A stretch of DNA of 64,000 bases. It comes from Chryseobacterium suipulveris (GTDB lineage Bacteria; Bacteroidota; Bacteroidia; Flavobacteriales; Weeksellaceae). Position numbers and translations under genes: made by a program. Below the pieces are notes generated by a model. It did no database searches, was not told where the DNA came from, and saw nothing but the letters and a program-made list of their open reading frames with translations. The stretch spans positions 645,501 to 709,500 of the forward strand of contig NZ_CP094532.1 of NCBI RefSeq assembly GCF_022811685.1, in the 5' to 3' direction. Positions 52,179-61,500 of the stretch are shown here, in pieces (position 1 is the first letter of the stretch; each line of letters opens with the position of its first letter).

Positions 52179-52688
52179 CTACGCTTTTACGAACTGAAGT
52201 TCACCTGCAATTTTCACGTCGTCGGAAACCATCACTCCTCCTGCTTCCAGCGCTGCGTTCCAGTTGAGTCCGAAATCGCTTCTCTTGATTTTTCCTTCGA
52301 AAGAGAAACCTGCTTTGGTTTGTCCCCACGGATCCACATTGATTCCACCGAAATCTACTTCCAGTTCGATTGGTTTGGTAACACCGTTGATGGTGATGTT
52401 TCCTGTAATATCGTCGTTCAGCGAATTGGCGTCGAAAGTAATTTTCGGATGCTGTTCCGCGTTGAAGAATTCTGCAGATTTCAGGTGGTTGTCTCTGTCA
52501 GTATTGTTGGTGCTTATAGAATCAGTATCGATTACTGCGTGAGCTTTTACGTTTTTGAAGTTGTCGTCCTCGCTTTCCAGATCCACGTTGAAGTTTTTGA
52601 ATTCTCCTTTTACGTTAGAGATCATCATGTGTCTTACTTTGAAAGTGATTTCGCTGTGAGTTGGGTCTAAATTCCATTTAGTTGCCAT
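52179..52688 (-). CDS. YceI-family lipid-binding protein
   Basis: A 169-residue lipocalin-like barrel that binds isoprenoid-type lipids in characterised homologues. Motifs: WNLDPTHSEITFKVRHMMIS at the N-terminus, SADFFNAEQHPKITF-like segment (here LKSAEFFNAEQHPKITFD), GNITINGVTKPIELEVDF and SDFGLNW. There is no signal peptide, so it is predicted cytoplasmic. Confidence 0.92.
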   Translation of the reverse strand: MATKWNLDPTHSEITFKVRHMMISNVKGEFKNFNVDLESEDDNFKNVKAHAVIDTDSISTNNTDRDNHLKSAEFFNAEQHPKITFDANSLNDDITGNITINGVTKPIELEVDFGGINVDPWGQTKAGFSFEGKIKRSDFGLNWNAALEAGGVMVSDDVKIAGELQFVKA

Positions 52689-52893
52689 AATAATATTTCT
52701 TTTATTGGTTAATGATTAAATTTTCTGGTGCAAAGATATGGCGGCAAAAAACCTGTGACATTGATGTAGGATAAGAAATGGTTTCGCAGCCATTTCTGTA
52801 AATTTACTCCAAATAAAAACCAAGTCCGAATAATTAATATATTTTAACTCATCCGGAAAAGCTTTTCTTATTTTTGCCAAAACTTCAGAACTG

Positions 52894-53607
52894 ATGAAAA
52901 AACTAATTTCGTTTCTGCTGGTCTTCAATCTTTTCTTTGTGAATTTTTCGCAAGAGAATGACGGCATTAAAACCGAGAATCAACGATTTACCTTTCAATA
53001 CAAAAAGGCCTATATTCCTCTTGGCTTAATGGTTTCGGGAATTGCTTTGAACGGCATCGGACAAAACTCGGTAAAGAGCGAAATTGCAACTAAGACGCAT
53101 GAACAGCTTTTAGGATTCGGAAATCACATCGACGATTATGCGCAGTTTGCACCATTCGCCGCGGTTTATGGATTCGAATGGTTGGGAATGACTCCGCGAA
53201 CCGACTGGAAAAACCGTACAGCAATTATGGTTAAAGGACAGATCATCAATCTCGGGTTGGTTTACGTTTTGAAGCGTGCAGTAAATTCTACAAGACCCGA
53301 TGGAACTGCATATTCTTTTCCTTCAGGACACACCGCGAATGCTTTTGCAGGCGCAACGATGCTCGCAATCGAGTACGGCGAAAACCACAAATGGGTTCCA
53401 TATGCTGCTTACGGAGTGGCGACCGGAGTCGGTGCAATGCGGATGGTGAATAACAAACACTATATTTCCGATGTGCTTTTCGGAGCGGGACTGGGAATTC
53501 TGTCGATGAAAGTGGCGTACTGGACTCATCAATACAAATGGAACCAGCCGAAATCTGACAAAGATCCTTTTGCGGGTATTATTTATGGAAATCAAGAATA
53601 TTTTTAG
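52894..53607 (+). CDS. PAP2-family phosphatase
   Basis: A 237-residue membrane-associated acid phosphatase. Signal-like N-terminus ending VNFSQ. The three PAP2 motifs are present: KRAVNSTRPDGT, FPSGHTANAF and NNKHYISDVLFGAGLG (consensus KxxxxxxRP, PSGH, SRxxxxxHxxxD, the last diverged: the usual Arg-His order reads RMVNNKHYISD). Likely substrates are lipid phosphates such as undecaprenyl pyrophosphate or lipid A. Confidence 0.88.
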   Translation: MKKLISFLLVFNLFFVNFSQENDGIKTENQRFTFQYKKAYIPLGLMVSGIALNGIGQNSVKSEIATKTHEQLLGFGNHIDDYAQFAPFAAVYGFEWLGMTPRTDWKNRTAIMVKGQIINLGLVYVLKRAVNSTRPDGTAYSFPSGHTANAFAGATMLAIEYGENHKWVPYAAYGVATGVGAMRMVNNKHYISDVLFGAGLGILSMKVAYWTHQYKWNQPKSDKDPFAGIIYGNQEYF

Positions 53608-53716
53608 TTTTCAAGATTTCCGCTTCCAGCTTCCCTGCTTCCCTCTTCCAAAAGGCATTAACGTTTTTTAACATTTCGATTTTATTTCTTATTTTTAGCA
53701 CTCTAATTTTCAAGAA

Positions 53717-55858
53717 ATGAAATTTTCAAAAATTACTTTGTTATTCATGGTTTCGGGAAGTTTTCTTTTTGCCCAGAACCAAAAATTTACCATTGCTGAA
53801 GCAGTAAACGGACTCCGCAGCAATCTTGCCGTGAAAAACATCTCTCAGTTTTCGTGGAGCGGCGACCATAAAGCATTTTACCAAAGTGTGAAAAATGGCT
53901 ATCTCGTGACGGAAGTTCAGAGCATGAAACAGGACACGCTGGTTTCTTTGACCCAACTGAATAAAAATCTCTCTGCCGAGAATAAACTGAAATCGTTCCC
54001 GAGAATTACCTTCATCAACCAAGACAAAGGATATTTTACCCAAAACTCCAAATATTTCTGGATTGAAAAGTCTGGGAAAGACTGGAAAATCAAGGACTGG
54101 ACTTCACTCGACGAAAATGCCGAGAATACTGAACTCTTGAGTGACAACAGTGGTTTTGTTTATACCATTAAAAATAACCTTTACCTTAATAAAAACGGAA
54201 AGATTACCGCGATCACCAATGATCAGGACGAAAACATCGTTAACGGAAAAACGGTGCATCAACAGGAATTTGGGATTACCAAGGGAATCTTTGTTTCACC
54301 CGACAATTCCAAAATCGCTTTCTACAGAATGGATCAAACGATGGTGAACGATTATCCGATCATCGATTGGAGCACAACGCCTGCCACGAACAAGAATATT
54401 AAATATCCGATGGCGGGAACGAAATCGCACCACGTTACCTTAGCAATTTATGACATCAAATCCGGAAAAACGACTTTTGTAAATACTGAAGGCGATCCTG
54501 AGCAATACCTCACTGCAATTACCTGGAACCCTGATTCTAAAACGGTTTTCATTGGAGTTCTAAACCGAGATCAAAATGATTTGAGAATAAATCAGTACGA
54601 TGCTTCGACTGGAAATTTCATAAAAACTATTTTTGAGGAAAAGTCAGATAAATACGTTGAACCACAACATCCACTGATATTCTTCCCGAATTCGACGACT
54701 GATTTTCTGTGGCAAAGTCAGCGCACCGGATTCAACCACCTTTTCCATTACAACCTCGAGAAAGGTTTGGTTTCCCAAGTCACGAAAGGCGATTGGATCG
54801 TGACGGATTTCCTGGGATTCAATGAAAAAAAGAAAGAGATCTTTTATGCTTCCACGCAGGAAAGTCCGATGGAGAGACATCTTTACAAAGTAAACTGGAA
54901 CACTTTCAAAACCGACAGAATCAGTCAGCAATCGGGAATGCATTCGGGAATTTTGAGCAAGGACGGGAATTTCATCTATGATTCTTACTCAAATGCGACC
55001 ACTCCAAGAATCGTGAATCTCATTAATACCAACACTTTAAAATCGAAGAATATTCTTGTTTCTGAAAATACCCTGAAAAATTACCAAAGACCAGAAATCA
55101 AGAATATTACACTTTCTGCGGATGACGGGACTCCGCTTTATGGGAAGCTGATTTTACCGACGGATTTTGATCCGAATAAGAAATATCCTGCGATTGTTTA
55201 TCTGTATAATGGTCCACATCTTCAGCTGATCACGAATTCTTTTCCGGCTTCAGGAAATTTGTGGTACGAGTTCATGGCGCAACGTGGCTATGTTGTTTTC
55301 ACGATGGACGGACGAGGTTCTGCAAACCGCGGACTGAAATTTGAACAGGCGGTTTTCCGAAACTTGGGAGAAACGGAAATGAACGATCAGCTGAAAGGAG
55401 TTGCATATTTGAAATCTCTTCCTTACGTGAATGCCGACAAACTGGGAATCCACGGTTGGAGTTACGGCGGTTTTATGACGACGAGCTTTATGCTGAAACA
55501 TCCCGAAGTTTTCAAAGTAGGAGTTGCGGGCGGTCCCGTTATCGACTGGAATATGTATGAAATTATGTATACCGAAAGATATATGGATTCCCCACAGAAA
55601 AATCCCGATGGATACAAGCAGGCCAATCTTTTGGATAAAGTTCAGAACCTGAAAGGTCACCTTTTAATGATTCACGGAGCGCAGGATAATGTGGTGGTTT
55701 GGCAACATTCCGTGAAGTTTCTGAAAGCGGCGGTTGACAATGGAGTGCAGCTCGACTATTTCGTTTATCCTGGTCACGAACACAATGTTCTTGGGAAAGA
55801 CAGGGTGCACCTGATGCAGAAAGTCACCGATTATTTTGACGAATATCTGAAGAAATAA
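53717..55858 (+). CDS. S9 family peptidase, dipeptidyl peptidase IV type
   Basis: A 713-residue exported serine peptidase. Signal peptide MKFSKITLLFMVSGSFLFAQ. Residues about 30-470 form the DPP-IV beta-propeller (SPDNSKIAFYRMDQTMVNDYP). The C-terminal alpha/beta-hydrolase carries GIHGWSYGGFM (nucleophile Ser), MIHGAQDNVVVW (Asp) and PGHEHNV (His). It would remove X-Pro dipeptides in the periplasm. It ends at a terminator and is convergent with a second S9 peptidase. Confidence 0.92.
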   Translation: MKFSKITLLFMVSGSFLFAQNQKFTIAEAVNGLRSNLAVKNISQFSWSGDHKAFYQSVKNGYLVTEVQSMKQDTLVSLTQLNKNLSAENKLKSFPRITFINQDKGYFTQNSKYFWIEKSGKDWKIKDWTSLDENAENTELLSDNSGFVYTIKNNLYLNKNGKITAITNDQDENIVNGKTVHQQEFGITKGIFVSPDNSKIAFYRMDQTMVNDYPIIDWSTTPATNKNIKYPMAGTKSHHVTLAIYDIKSGKTTFVNTEGDPEQYLTAITWNPDSKTVFIGVLNRDQNDLRINQYDASTGNFIKTIFEEKSDKYVEPQHPLIFFPNSTTDFLWQSQRTGFNHLFHYNLEKGLVSQVTKGDWIVTDFLGFNEKKKEIFYASTQESPMERHLYKVNWNTFKTDRISQQSGMHSGILSKDGNFIYDSYSNATTPRIVNLINTNTLKSKNILVSENTLKNYQRPEIKNITLSADDGTPLYGKLILPTDFDPNKKYPAIVYLYNGPHLQLITNSFPASGNLWYEFMAQRGYVVFTMDGRGSANRGLKFEQAVFRNLGETEMNDQLKGVAYLKSLPYVNADKLGIHGWSYGGFMTTSFMLKHPEVFKVGVAGGPVIDWNMYEIMYTERYMDSPQKNPDGYKQANLLDKVQNLKGHLLMIHGAQDNVVVWQHSVKFLKAAVDNGVQLDYFVYPGHEHNVLGKDRVHLMQKVTDYFDEYLKK

Positions 55859-55860
55859 AA

Positions 55861-55893
55861 AGAAATTCCGAAGCTGAAGGTTTCGGAATTTTT
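55861..55893 (+). terminator. Terminator after the DPP-IV-like gene
   Basis: GAAATTCCGAA / TTCGGAATTTTTC stem with a 9-nt loop and T-run, 3 bp beyond the stop codon. Confidence 0.8.
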
Positions 55894-55909
55894 CTTTGCT
55901 AACAATTTC

Positions 55910-56060
55910 TTTTTCTCGCAGATTGCGCAAATTTCGCGGATCTCTTTTCTGCTAAAAACAGCCACGAATACACGAATAAATTATTTCGTGCATTCGTGGC
56001 AAGAAAAATCCGTGCGATCACTGAAATCTGGAAGAGAAAAACCGCAAAGATTTTATCCAA
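55910..56060. repeat. MITE-like element with central CACGAA hairpin, copy 1
   Basis: About 150 bp, direct repeat of 56140-56290. The outer ends are inverted (TTCTCGCAGATT and the complement of AAATCTGGAAGAGAA); the centre is a long hairpin, GCCACGAATACACGAA / TTCGTGCATTCGTGGC. Confidence 0.8.
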
Positions 56061-56139
56061 GTTTCTCTTTATTATTAGGTTGCAAAGTATTATCCGCCAG
56101 AGGCGGCTTGATTAAGCTTTCGCTTGAATGCAAGAAAAA

Positions 56140-56290
56140 TTTTTCTCGCAAATTGCGCAAATTTCGCGGATCTCTTTTCTGCTAAAAAACAGCCACGAAT
56201 GCACGAACAAATAATTCGTGCATTTGTGGCAAAAAAAGTCTGCGCGATCCCTGAAATCTGCGAGAGAATAATCGCAAAGATTTGACTGGA
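56140..56290. repeat. MITE-like element, copy 2
   Basis: Same orientation as copy 1, about 90% alike, with better preserved ends (TTCTCGCAAATTGCG and the complement of CTGAAATCTGCGAGAGAA). Between the copies is a short palindrome CCGCCAGAGGCGG; a half-hairpin TTCGTGCATTCGTGGC follows at about 56313. Confidence 0.8.
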
Positions 56291-56344
56291 TTTCATCAAT
56301 ACACAAATATAATTCGTGCATTCGTGGCGATGAATAGCAAACAA

Positions 56345-56374
56345 AAATTCCGAAGCTTTGCAGCTCCGGAATTT
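56345..56374 (-). terminator. Terminator of the second S9 peptidase gene
   Basis: AAATTCCG / CGGAATTT stem with a 14-nt loop that itself contains AGCTTTGCAGCT; a T-run follows on the minus strand. Confidence 0.7.
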
Positions 56375-56396
56375 GTTAAGAGTTTTAGTTTTGGTA

Positions 56397-59066
56397 TTAC
56401 TTCAGTTCAGAAGTCATCACCGCATTGTTCATTGCTGGTAGTACCGCTTCTGTTTTTACCGCGATTTTTCTTGCAGGATCAATCCACAGAGTCATTTTTT
56501 CTGCCGGATTCTCAGCATTGGTTTCTACCACTTTCCAAGTGTCGATACCTTTGATCTTTTCTTTTCCTTCCACTTTCAGGATCCACGTTTTCGGTTTCAT
56601 CGTCATCAGATCGACCGTATAGAAACTTGTTGTATATCCTTCTTTCAGTGGAAGTCTTGCAAGAATCATATCTGCACCCGCTCCTTCACTTAGATAAGCT
56701 CCGGCAAGCTGTACAGGAATTTCTTTACCCATTGCGCTGATCTTTACTTCGTTACCGTTTTTCGTCATTGCCATCGTTACTGGTCCTTGAACGACGTTAC
56801 GTTTCACAGGTTCGAAATTTTTACCAAAAGTTACTTCGTCACTCATTTTTCCCATAGGTGAAGTGGCTTCATCCAGAACTACCCAGTTGTTTCCGTCTTT
56901 TTTCACAGTTCTGGTCACGTCCATTTTGATGTTTTGTCCCATCACTGCGATATTTGCATCGTAGTTATATGTACCCGCCGAGAAGTCGCCGCTCAACGCA
57001 GGAAGAGATGCCGGAACTTTTACGTCCACTTTTTCTGCAAGTTTTACGGTGTTGATGTCAACGGTCATTTCTTTCAGTCGTTTTGCAACGTCATCCGGCA
57101 TTTCCGCTTGATAACGGGTTCCGATATATTTTGCCAAAAACTTTTCTGCCGCTGCAATCATCGCCATATTGTTTACGGGTTTTGCAAATCCGTGTCCTTC
57201 ATCTTCGGCGAGAATGTACTGCACATCGCGTTTCAAATCTCTCAATGCAATCACGATTTGGTCGCTTTCCGGCTGTTTTACTCGTGGGTCGTTTGCTCCC
57301 TGAATAATCATTAAAGGTGCCTTAATATTTTTAGCATGGAAAAGCGGACTTGCCTGTGTTAAGAGTTTTTTGCCTTCTTCCGTACTTTCGTCGCCCATCC
57401 TTAGGGTGAAGATTTTTCGTCCTGCTTCCCAATACGGAGGAATTGTTGCAAGAAGCGTGAACAGGTTACTTGGTCCTACAATGTCAACTCCGGCTGCATA
57501 AAGGTCAGGAGTAAAGGTAAGCCCCGCCAAAGTTGCGTAACCACCGTAGCTTCCGCCCATAATCGCCACACGTTTCGGATCCACAATTCCTTTGGCAACC
57601 AAATCTTTTACGCCCCAAGTAATATCGTCCTGCATGAGTTTGCCCCACTGAAGATTTCCGGCATCAAGAAACTTTTTGCCGTAACCGGTACTCCCTCTAA
57701 AGTTAGGATCAAGAACTGCAAATCCTCTGTTTGCAAAAAGTTGCGCATAGGAGTTGAACCCCCAATAACTTCTCGCCCAAGGTCCGCCGTGAGGGAAAAC
57801 CAGAAGCGGCAAATTCTTGGCCTCGACATTTTTAGGCAAAGTCAGATAGGCAGGAATTACAAGTCCGTCGCTACTTTTGTAGGTGATCGGTGTCATCGGG
57901 CTTAAATACTGCTCATAAGGTTTCAGTTTCGGACGAGGTGTATATTGCTCGGTGATTTTTTTGGAATCTCTGTCGAAGAAATAAACTGTGGAAACTTTGG
58001 TGTCGCCGTGCGCGGTGAAGAGCCATTTGCGCTCGTCTTTCGTTTGGCTTGCAATCGCGATTTCAGCTCCCGGGAATTTTGACTTCAGAAAATTGTAGTC
58101 GGCTTCCATTTTTTTGTTTTTGAAATAGATGCGCGGTTTTTCGTCGAAGTAGGAAGTGTAGTTCAGTTCCTTGGTCAAGTTACTGAATGAAGCGGAAGAC
58201 AAATCCACCTTCTTCAGTGGGTCTTGTTCGAAATCGGTAGCTGCTCCCGTTTTCGGATCCATGAGTACCAATTTCGTAAGGTCTGTTTCTGCACCTTTGT
58301 TGGTTTCCACGTATACTCTGGAATTATCTTTTGTAAATGCAAGCGGATAAGCCGATTCTAACGGGGAAACCGAATAGATTTTGGTGAATTTCCCGTCGTT
58401 TCCTACGGAAAGAAACTCTGTAGAACCGTCTTCAGGATTTCTGAGAGCGAGCCGTGGTTTCTCGTCCCAGTCAAAAATCCAGCCACTGATTCTGTCGGTA
58501 TTTTCGTTGAGTTTGGTCAGTTTTCCGGAATTGATTTCAACTTTGTAGAGGTCATGCCATTTCGCATCGCGGTTGTTAAGCCCGATCATCATTACGTTTG
58601 GATCTTTCTTGCTCACCATATAGATTTGGACTCTTGCATCGTCGAAAGGAGTGAGATTTCTACTTTCGGGGATTCCTGTTTTCGCATCCGCAGCTGCAGT
58701 CGGTGAAACTGCATAGGCATTGTAATTTTCGTTACCGCCTTTGTCTTTTACGTAAAGAATATATTTCCCGTCTTCAGTCCAGAAATATCCTCCGGTTGGT
58801 CTTTCAAGGTTGGTCAATCGACGTGCCTTATCGAAAGGTTCGTCGAATTTTTTTACCCAGATGTTCATGATTCCGTTATATTCTTTCATAAACGAAATGA
58901 ACTTTCCGTCCGGACTTAGTTGCCCACCGGAAATTTCGGGATTGCCGAAGAAAATGCTTCGGTCGATAATTGGGACTTCTCCGGAAGCAGCTTTCGTTGA
59001 TTTAGTCTGCGCAACTGCACCTGCTGAAAACAGCGCCATCGCCATGAATAAAAAGACTCGTCTCAT
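56397..59066 (-). CDS. S9 family (prolyl oligopeptidase-type) peptidase with C-terminal extension
   Basis: An 889-residue exported peptidase. Signal peptide MRRVFLFMAMALFSAGAVAQ. Residues 40-390 form a WD40-like propeller; 400-640 form the S9 hydrolase with AIMGGSYGGYATLAG (Ser), QGANDPRVKQPES (Asp) and DEGHGFAKPVN (His). About 240 further residues follow (roughly 650-889) that are not part of usual S9 enzymes; they are beta-rich and contain TWILKVEGKEKIKGIDTWKV and MTLWIDPARKIAVKTE, similar in style to DUF3108-like periplasmic domains. A fusion of peptidase and envelope-binding domain is inferred. Confidence 0.9.
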   Translation of the reverse strand: MRRVFLFMAMALFSAGAVAQTKSTKAASGEVPIIDRSIFFGNPEISGGQLSPDGKFISFMKEYNGIMNIWVKKFDEPFDKARRLTNLERPTGGYFWTEDGKYILYVKDKGGNENYNAYAVSPTAAADAKTGIPESRNLTPFDDARVQIYMVSKKDPNVMMIGLNNRDAKWHDLYKVEINSGKLTKLNENTDRISGWIFDWDEKPRLALRNPEDGSTEFLSVGNDGKFTKIYSVSPLESAYPLAFTKDNSRVYVETNKGAETDLTKLVLMDPKTGAATDFEQDPLKKVDLSSASFSNLTKELNYTSYFDEKPRIYFKNKKMEADYNFLKSKFPGAEIAIASQTKDERKWLFTAHGDTKVSTVYFFDRDSKKITEQYTPRPKLKPYEQYLSPMTPITYKSSDGLVIPAYLTLPKNVEAKNLPLLVFPHGGPWARSYWGFNSYAQLFANRGFAVLDPNFRGSTGYGKKFLDAGNLQWGKLMQDDITWGVKDLVAKGIVDPKRVAIMGGSYGGYATLAGLTFTPDLYAAGVDIVGPSNLFTLLATIPPYWEAGRKIFTLRMGDESTEEGKKLLTQASPLFHAKNIKAPLMIIQGANDPRVKQPESDQIVIALRDLKRDVQYILAEDEGHGFAKPVNNMAMIAAAEKFLAKYIGTRYQAEMPDDVAKRLKEMTVDINTVKLAEKVDVKVPASLPALSGDFSAGTYNYDANIAVMGQNIKMDVTRTVKKDGNNWVVLDEATSPMGKMSDEVTFGKNFEPVKRNVVQGPVTMAMTKNGNEVKISAMGKEIPVQLAGAYLSEGAGADMILARLPLKEGYTTSFYTVDLMTMKPKTWILKVEGKEKIKGIDTWKVVETNAENPAEKMTLWIDPARKIAVKTEAVLPAMNNAVMTSELK

Positions 59067-59234
59067 AGATTTGGTTTTTAAGGGGTTAAGGAAAATTTTG
59101 ATTAAAGATAAGTGATTATTTTGTGATTTTATGCTATTTTTGAAAAGTAGCTTTCCCCTATTAGACGAATTGTATTACGGGATGTTACATAATTTCTAAA
59201 GAAAATCGCCAACATTAAATCAATATTTTAGAGC

Positions 59235-59696
59235 ATGACAATTCCTGCAGACAGTATAAAAGAATACCTTGAGAAAGTCCCTGAAGAAAGAAGATCCGCT
59301 TTCAAGAAGCTCTTCGAAACGATTGCCGAGAACTTGCCGGAAGGTTTTGAAACCGGTTTATCTTACGGGATGATTGGTTGGGATGTGCCGCTCAAAACTT
59401 ATCCAGCGGGTTATCACTGTACACCGGGGAAACCGCTTCCGTTTATGGGAATGGCTTCGCAGAAAAACTTTATCGCGCTTTATCACATGGGAATTTATGC
59501 AAATCCTGAACTTTACGATTGGTTTGTCGCAGAATATCCAAAACATTCGAAAAGAAAGCTGGATATGGGAAAATCCTGCATCCGTTTTAAAAAGCCGGAC
59601 GAAATTCCTCTTGAATTGATCGCAGAATTGGCAAAGAAAATGTCACCCGAAAACTGGGTTTCGATGTATAAGAAAATGCTAAACAAGGAAAAGTAA
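59235..59696 (+). CDS. DUF1801 domain protein
   Basis: A 153-residue cytoplasmic protein of the DUF1801/YdhG-like family. Visible segments are SIKEYLEKVPEERRSAFKKL, LSYGMIGWDVPLKTYPAGYH, FIALYHMGIYANPELYDWF and DMGKSCIRFKKPDEIPLELI. Function of the family is not established. It is convergent with the Sua5-type gene; between their stops lies a perfect hexamer array. Confidence 0.88.
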   Translation: MTIPADSIKEYLEKVPEERRSAFKKLFETIAENLPEGFETGLSYGMIGWDVPLKTYPAGYHCTPGKPLPFMGMASQKNFIALYHMGIYANPELYDWFVAEYPKHSKRKLDMGKSCIRFKKPDEIPLELIAELAKKMSPENWVSMYKKMLNKEK

Positions 59697-59701
59697 TCTA
59701 G

Positions 59702-59755
59702 CTCAACCTCAACCTCAACCTCAACCTCAACCTCAACCTCAACCTCAACCTCAAC
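59702..59755. repeat. Perfect 6-bp tandem array, (CTCAAC)9
   Basis: Nine identical hexamers between the stop codons of two convergent genes, leaving only a few extra bases. The same hexamer family brackets the four-helix-bundle gene at 10.4-10.9 kb. Confidence 0.95.
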
Positions 59756-59757
59756 CT

Positions 59758-60306
59758 TTACTCCCTAATCACTTTAATTCTCCCGTCGTTCCAAACGCGA
59801 ATCACGGATGAGCCGGAATATTCGGAAACTTTGTCGTGATCTTCATCGGCAACTACATCAACTGCGTTGATAATTTCTTTGGAAATGTCGCTAAATTTCA
59901 TCGGCGATCTGTCACCGCTCAGATTGGCGGAAGTAGAAACCAATGGTTTGTTGAGTTTCGAGATCAGTTTTTTCAGGAATTCTGTTTTTACCAACCGGAT
60001 TCCGATGCTTCCGTCCTCTGCAAGAAGTTCCTTTGGCAAACCTCTCGGACTGTCATAAATAATGGTGACAGGTTTCTCGGAAAGGTCGATGATTTCCCAC
60101 GCCATTTCGGGAACATCCACCAAATCCTGAAGCCGCTTTTCGCTTTCCACGAGAATAATCATTGACTTGGTTTTATCCCGCTTCTTGATTTCGAAAATTT
60201 TGTTGATGGCATCTACATTTGTGGCATCACAACCAATTCCCCAAATGGTGTCGGTAGGATAGAGTAGGGTTCCGCCGGATTTTAATGTTTCAATGAGTTT
60301 TTCCAT
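59758..60306 (-). CDS. L-threonylcarbamoyladenylate synthase (TsaC/Sua5 family)
   Basis: A 182-residue YrdC-domain enzyme that makes threonylcarbamoyl-AMP for the universal t6A37 tRNA modification. Key stretches: GGTLLYPTDTIWGIGCDA, IKKRDKTKSMIILV, PVTIIYDSPRGLPKEL, GSIGIRLVKTEFLKKLI and PLVSTSANLSGDRSP. It is of the short (TsaC) form, without the Sua5 C-terminal domain. Confidence 0.92.
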   Translation of the reverse strand: MEKLIETLKSGGTLLYPTDTIWGIGCDATNVDAINKIFEIKKRDKTKSMIILVESEKRLQDLVDVPEMAWEIIDLSEKPVTIIYDSPRGLPKELLAEDGSIGIRLVKTEFLKKLISKLNKPLVSTSANLSGDRSPMKFSDISKEIINAVDVVADEDHDKVSEYSGSSVIRVWNDGRIKVIRE

Positions 60307-60487
60307 TTTGTAATGAAGGGATTAATCTTTGATGGATGGGTTCGGATTATTCAATAGGAACGGTTCCGATAACTATCGGAATTAGCCATTTTAATATTTT
60401 GTCAAATTTCTTTAGTTTTAGCATTTTGTGGTGAAGAGATTAATATTATACTGGATGTGTTTGGATTAGGATTATTCAATAGGGGCG
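60307..60487. other. Intergenic direct duplication before the RAYT locus
   Basis: A segment of about 65 bp occurs twice: 60301-60361 and about 60417-60485, both running from CATTTTGT to GGATTATTCAATAGG. The first copy continues into a palindrome TTCCGATAACTATCGGAA, the second into the RAYT-associated palindrome GGCGGGCTAAAGCCCGCC. Confidence 0.65.
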
Positions 60488-60534
60488 GGCTAAAGCCCGC
60501 CTTCTGGTTTGCTCTTCGATTTGGCTTTAGCCAA
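60484..60534. repeat. REP pair (A-B orientation) 3' of RAYT copy 2
   Basis: Palindrome A GGCGGGCTAAAGCCCGCC (60484-60501) and palindrome B TTGGCTTTAGCCAA (60521-60534), 19 bp apart. B ends 3 bp beyond the transposase stop codon. Confidence 0.9.
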
Positions 60535-60537
60535 AAC

Positions 60538-60972
60538 CTATTTCAGAATCCTAAAACCATAATGATTGATAAACTGATCATATTCTTCTGAAAATGATTT
60601 CAAAGTATGATGCTCTTCTTGTTTTTTGATATAATTTCTCACTCTTTCTATGTGAGATTCAGAAACTGAAACAGCTAAGTATTCATCTTGCCAAGAAAAT
60701 TTTTCTGTTGTCAGATTGTTTTTGTTAATCCAGTGTGAGCATTCGCCCTTGATCAGTTGTACCACTTTTTCTATAGTTTGGTCGGAACCTAAAGAAACGA
60801 GGCAATGACAATGCTCTCGGTAACCATTAACCATGTCGATGAAAATATTTTTCTTCTTTGCATTTTCCTTGATATGTTTCCACACCGAGATTCGTAATTC
60901 TTTTGAATTAAGGAAAGGTTTTTTGTTTAAAGTTGAGAAAACAATATGAAAATAAATTTTGATAAATGGCAT
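60538..60972 (-). CDS. IS200-like Y1 transposase, RAYT type (copy 2)
   Basis: A 144-residue Y1 HUH protein. The histidine pair is in GYREHCHCLVSLG (His-Cys-His); the likely nucleophile tyrosine is in RVRNYIKKQEEHH. SWQDEYLAVSVSESHIE is typical of the family. The start at 60972 gives MPFIKIYFHIVFSTLNKKPF; a longer start crosses a gap with a REP repeat. It is bracketed by inverted pairs of palindromes (A-B on the 3' side, B-A on the 5' side), and two more pairs lie within 600 bp, so it is a self-associated REP transposase. It shares little with the RAYT at 42.4 kb. Confidence 0.88.
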   Translation of the reverse strand: MPFIKIYFHIVFSTLNKKPFLNSKELRISVWKHIKENAKKKNIFIDMVNGYREHCHCLVSLGSDQTIEKVVQLIKGECSHWINKNNLTTEKFSWQDEYLAVSVSESHIERVRNYIKKQEEHHTLKSFSEEYDQFINHYGFRILK

Positions 60973-61010
60973 CGCGATTAGTTTTTTCAAATGTAACAAA
61001 ATTTTAAGTT

Positions 61011-61058
61011 TTGGCTAAAGCCAAGAGAATCGCCTTTATTAAGACGGGCTAAAGCCCG
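61011..61058. repeat. REP pair (B-A orientation) 5' of RAYT copy 2
   Basis: TTGGCTAAAGCCAA (61011-61024) and CGGGCTAAAGCCCG (61045-61058), inverted relative to the pair at 60484. Confidence 0.88.
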
Positions 61059-61211
61059 CCGCAATTGATACCCGATGTTCTACATTGTTCATTCGAATAG
61101 TAATCTCAACGATTCTAATACATTTTTTTATTATTCGGTCGATTGTGGTTTTGGAATTTTTCTTTAGGAATTTGAAGAAAATTGGTTTTTTGAAAATGGC
61201 AATATTAGGTT

Positions 61212-61260
61212 TTGGCTAAAGCCAATTAGATTGCCCCTAAAAAGACGGGCTTAAGCCCGT
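61212..61260. repeat. REP pair (B-A orientation)
   Basis: TTGGCTAAAGCCAA (61212-61225) and ACGGGCTTAAGCCCGT (61245-61260), same spacing of about 20 bp as the other pairs. Confidence 0.88.
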
Positions 61261-61500
61261 CCCTATTGATGTTCTCTATTGATTTTTTAATATTTAATAG
61301 AACAGGATTTCGTTTTAGATTTTGTCTATTCTTTAAAAAAACTTGCGAAATCCAATCCCAATTGATGTGAAAAATATACCGTCTCTAAAATTCAATGGAA
61401 ACTTGCTTCAACTCAAAATTTTTTCAAGCCAATAGAAAATAGGGTTTAAGTTCTTCCTATTCTCAAGCACACATTTCATCATTTCTATTTATCACTAGGA

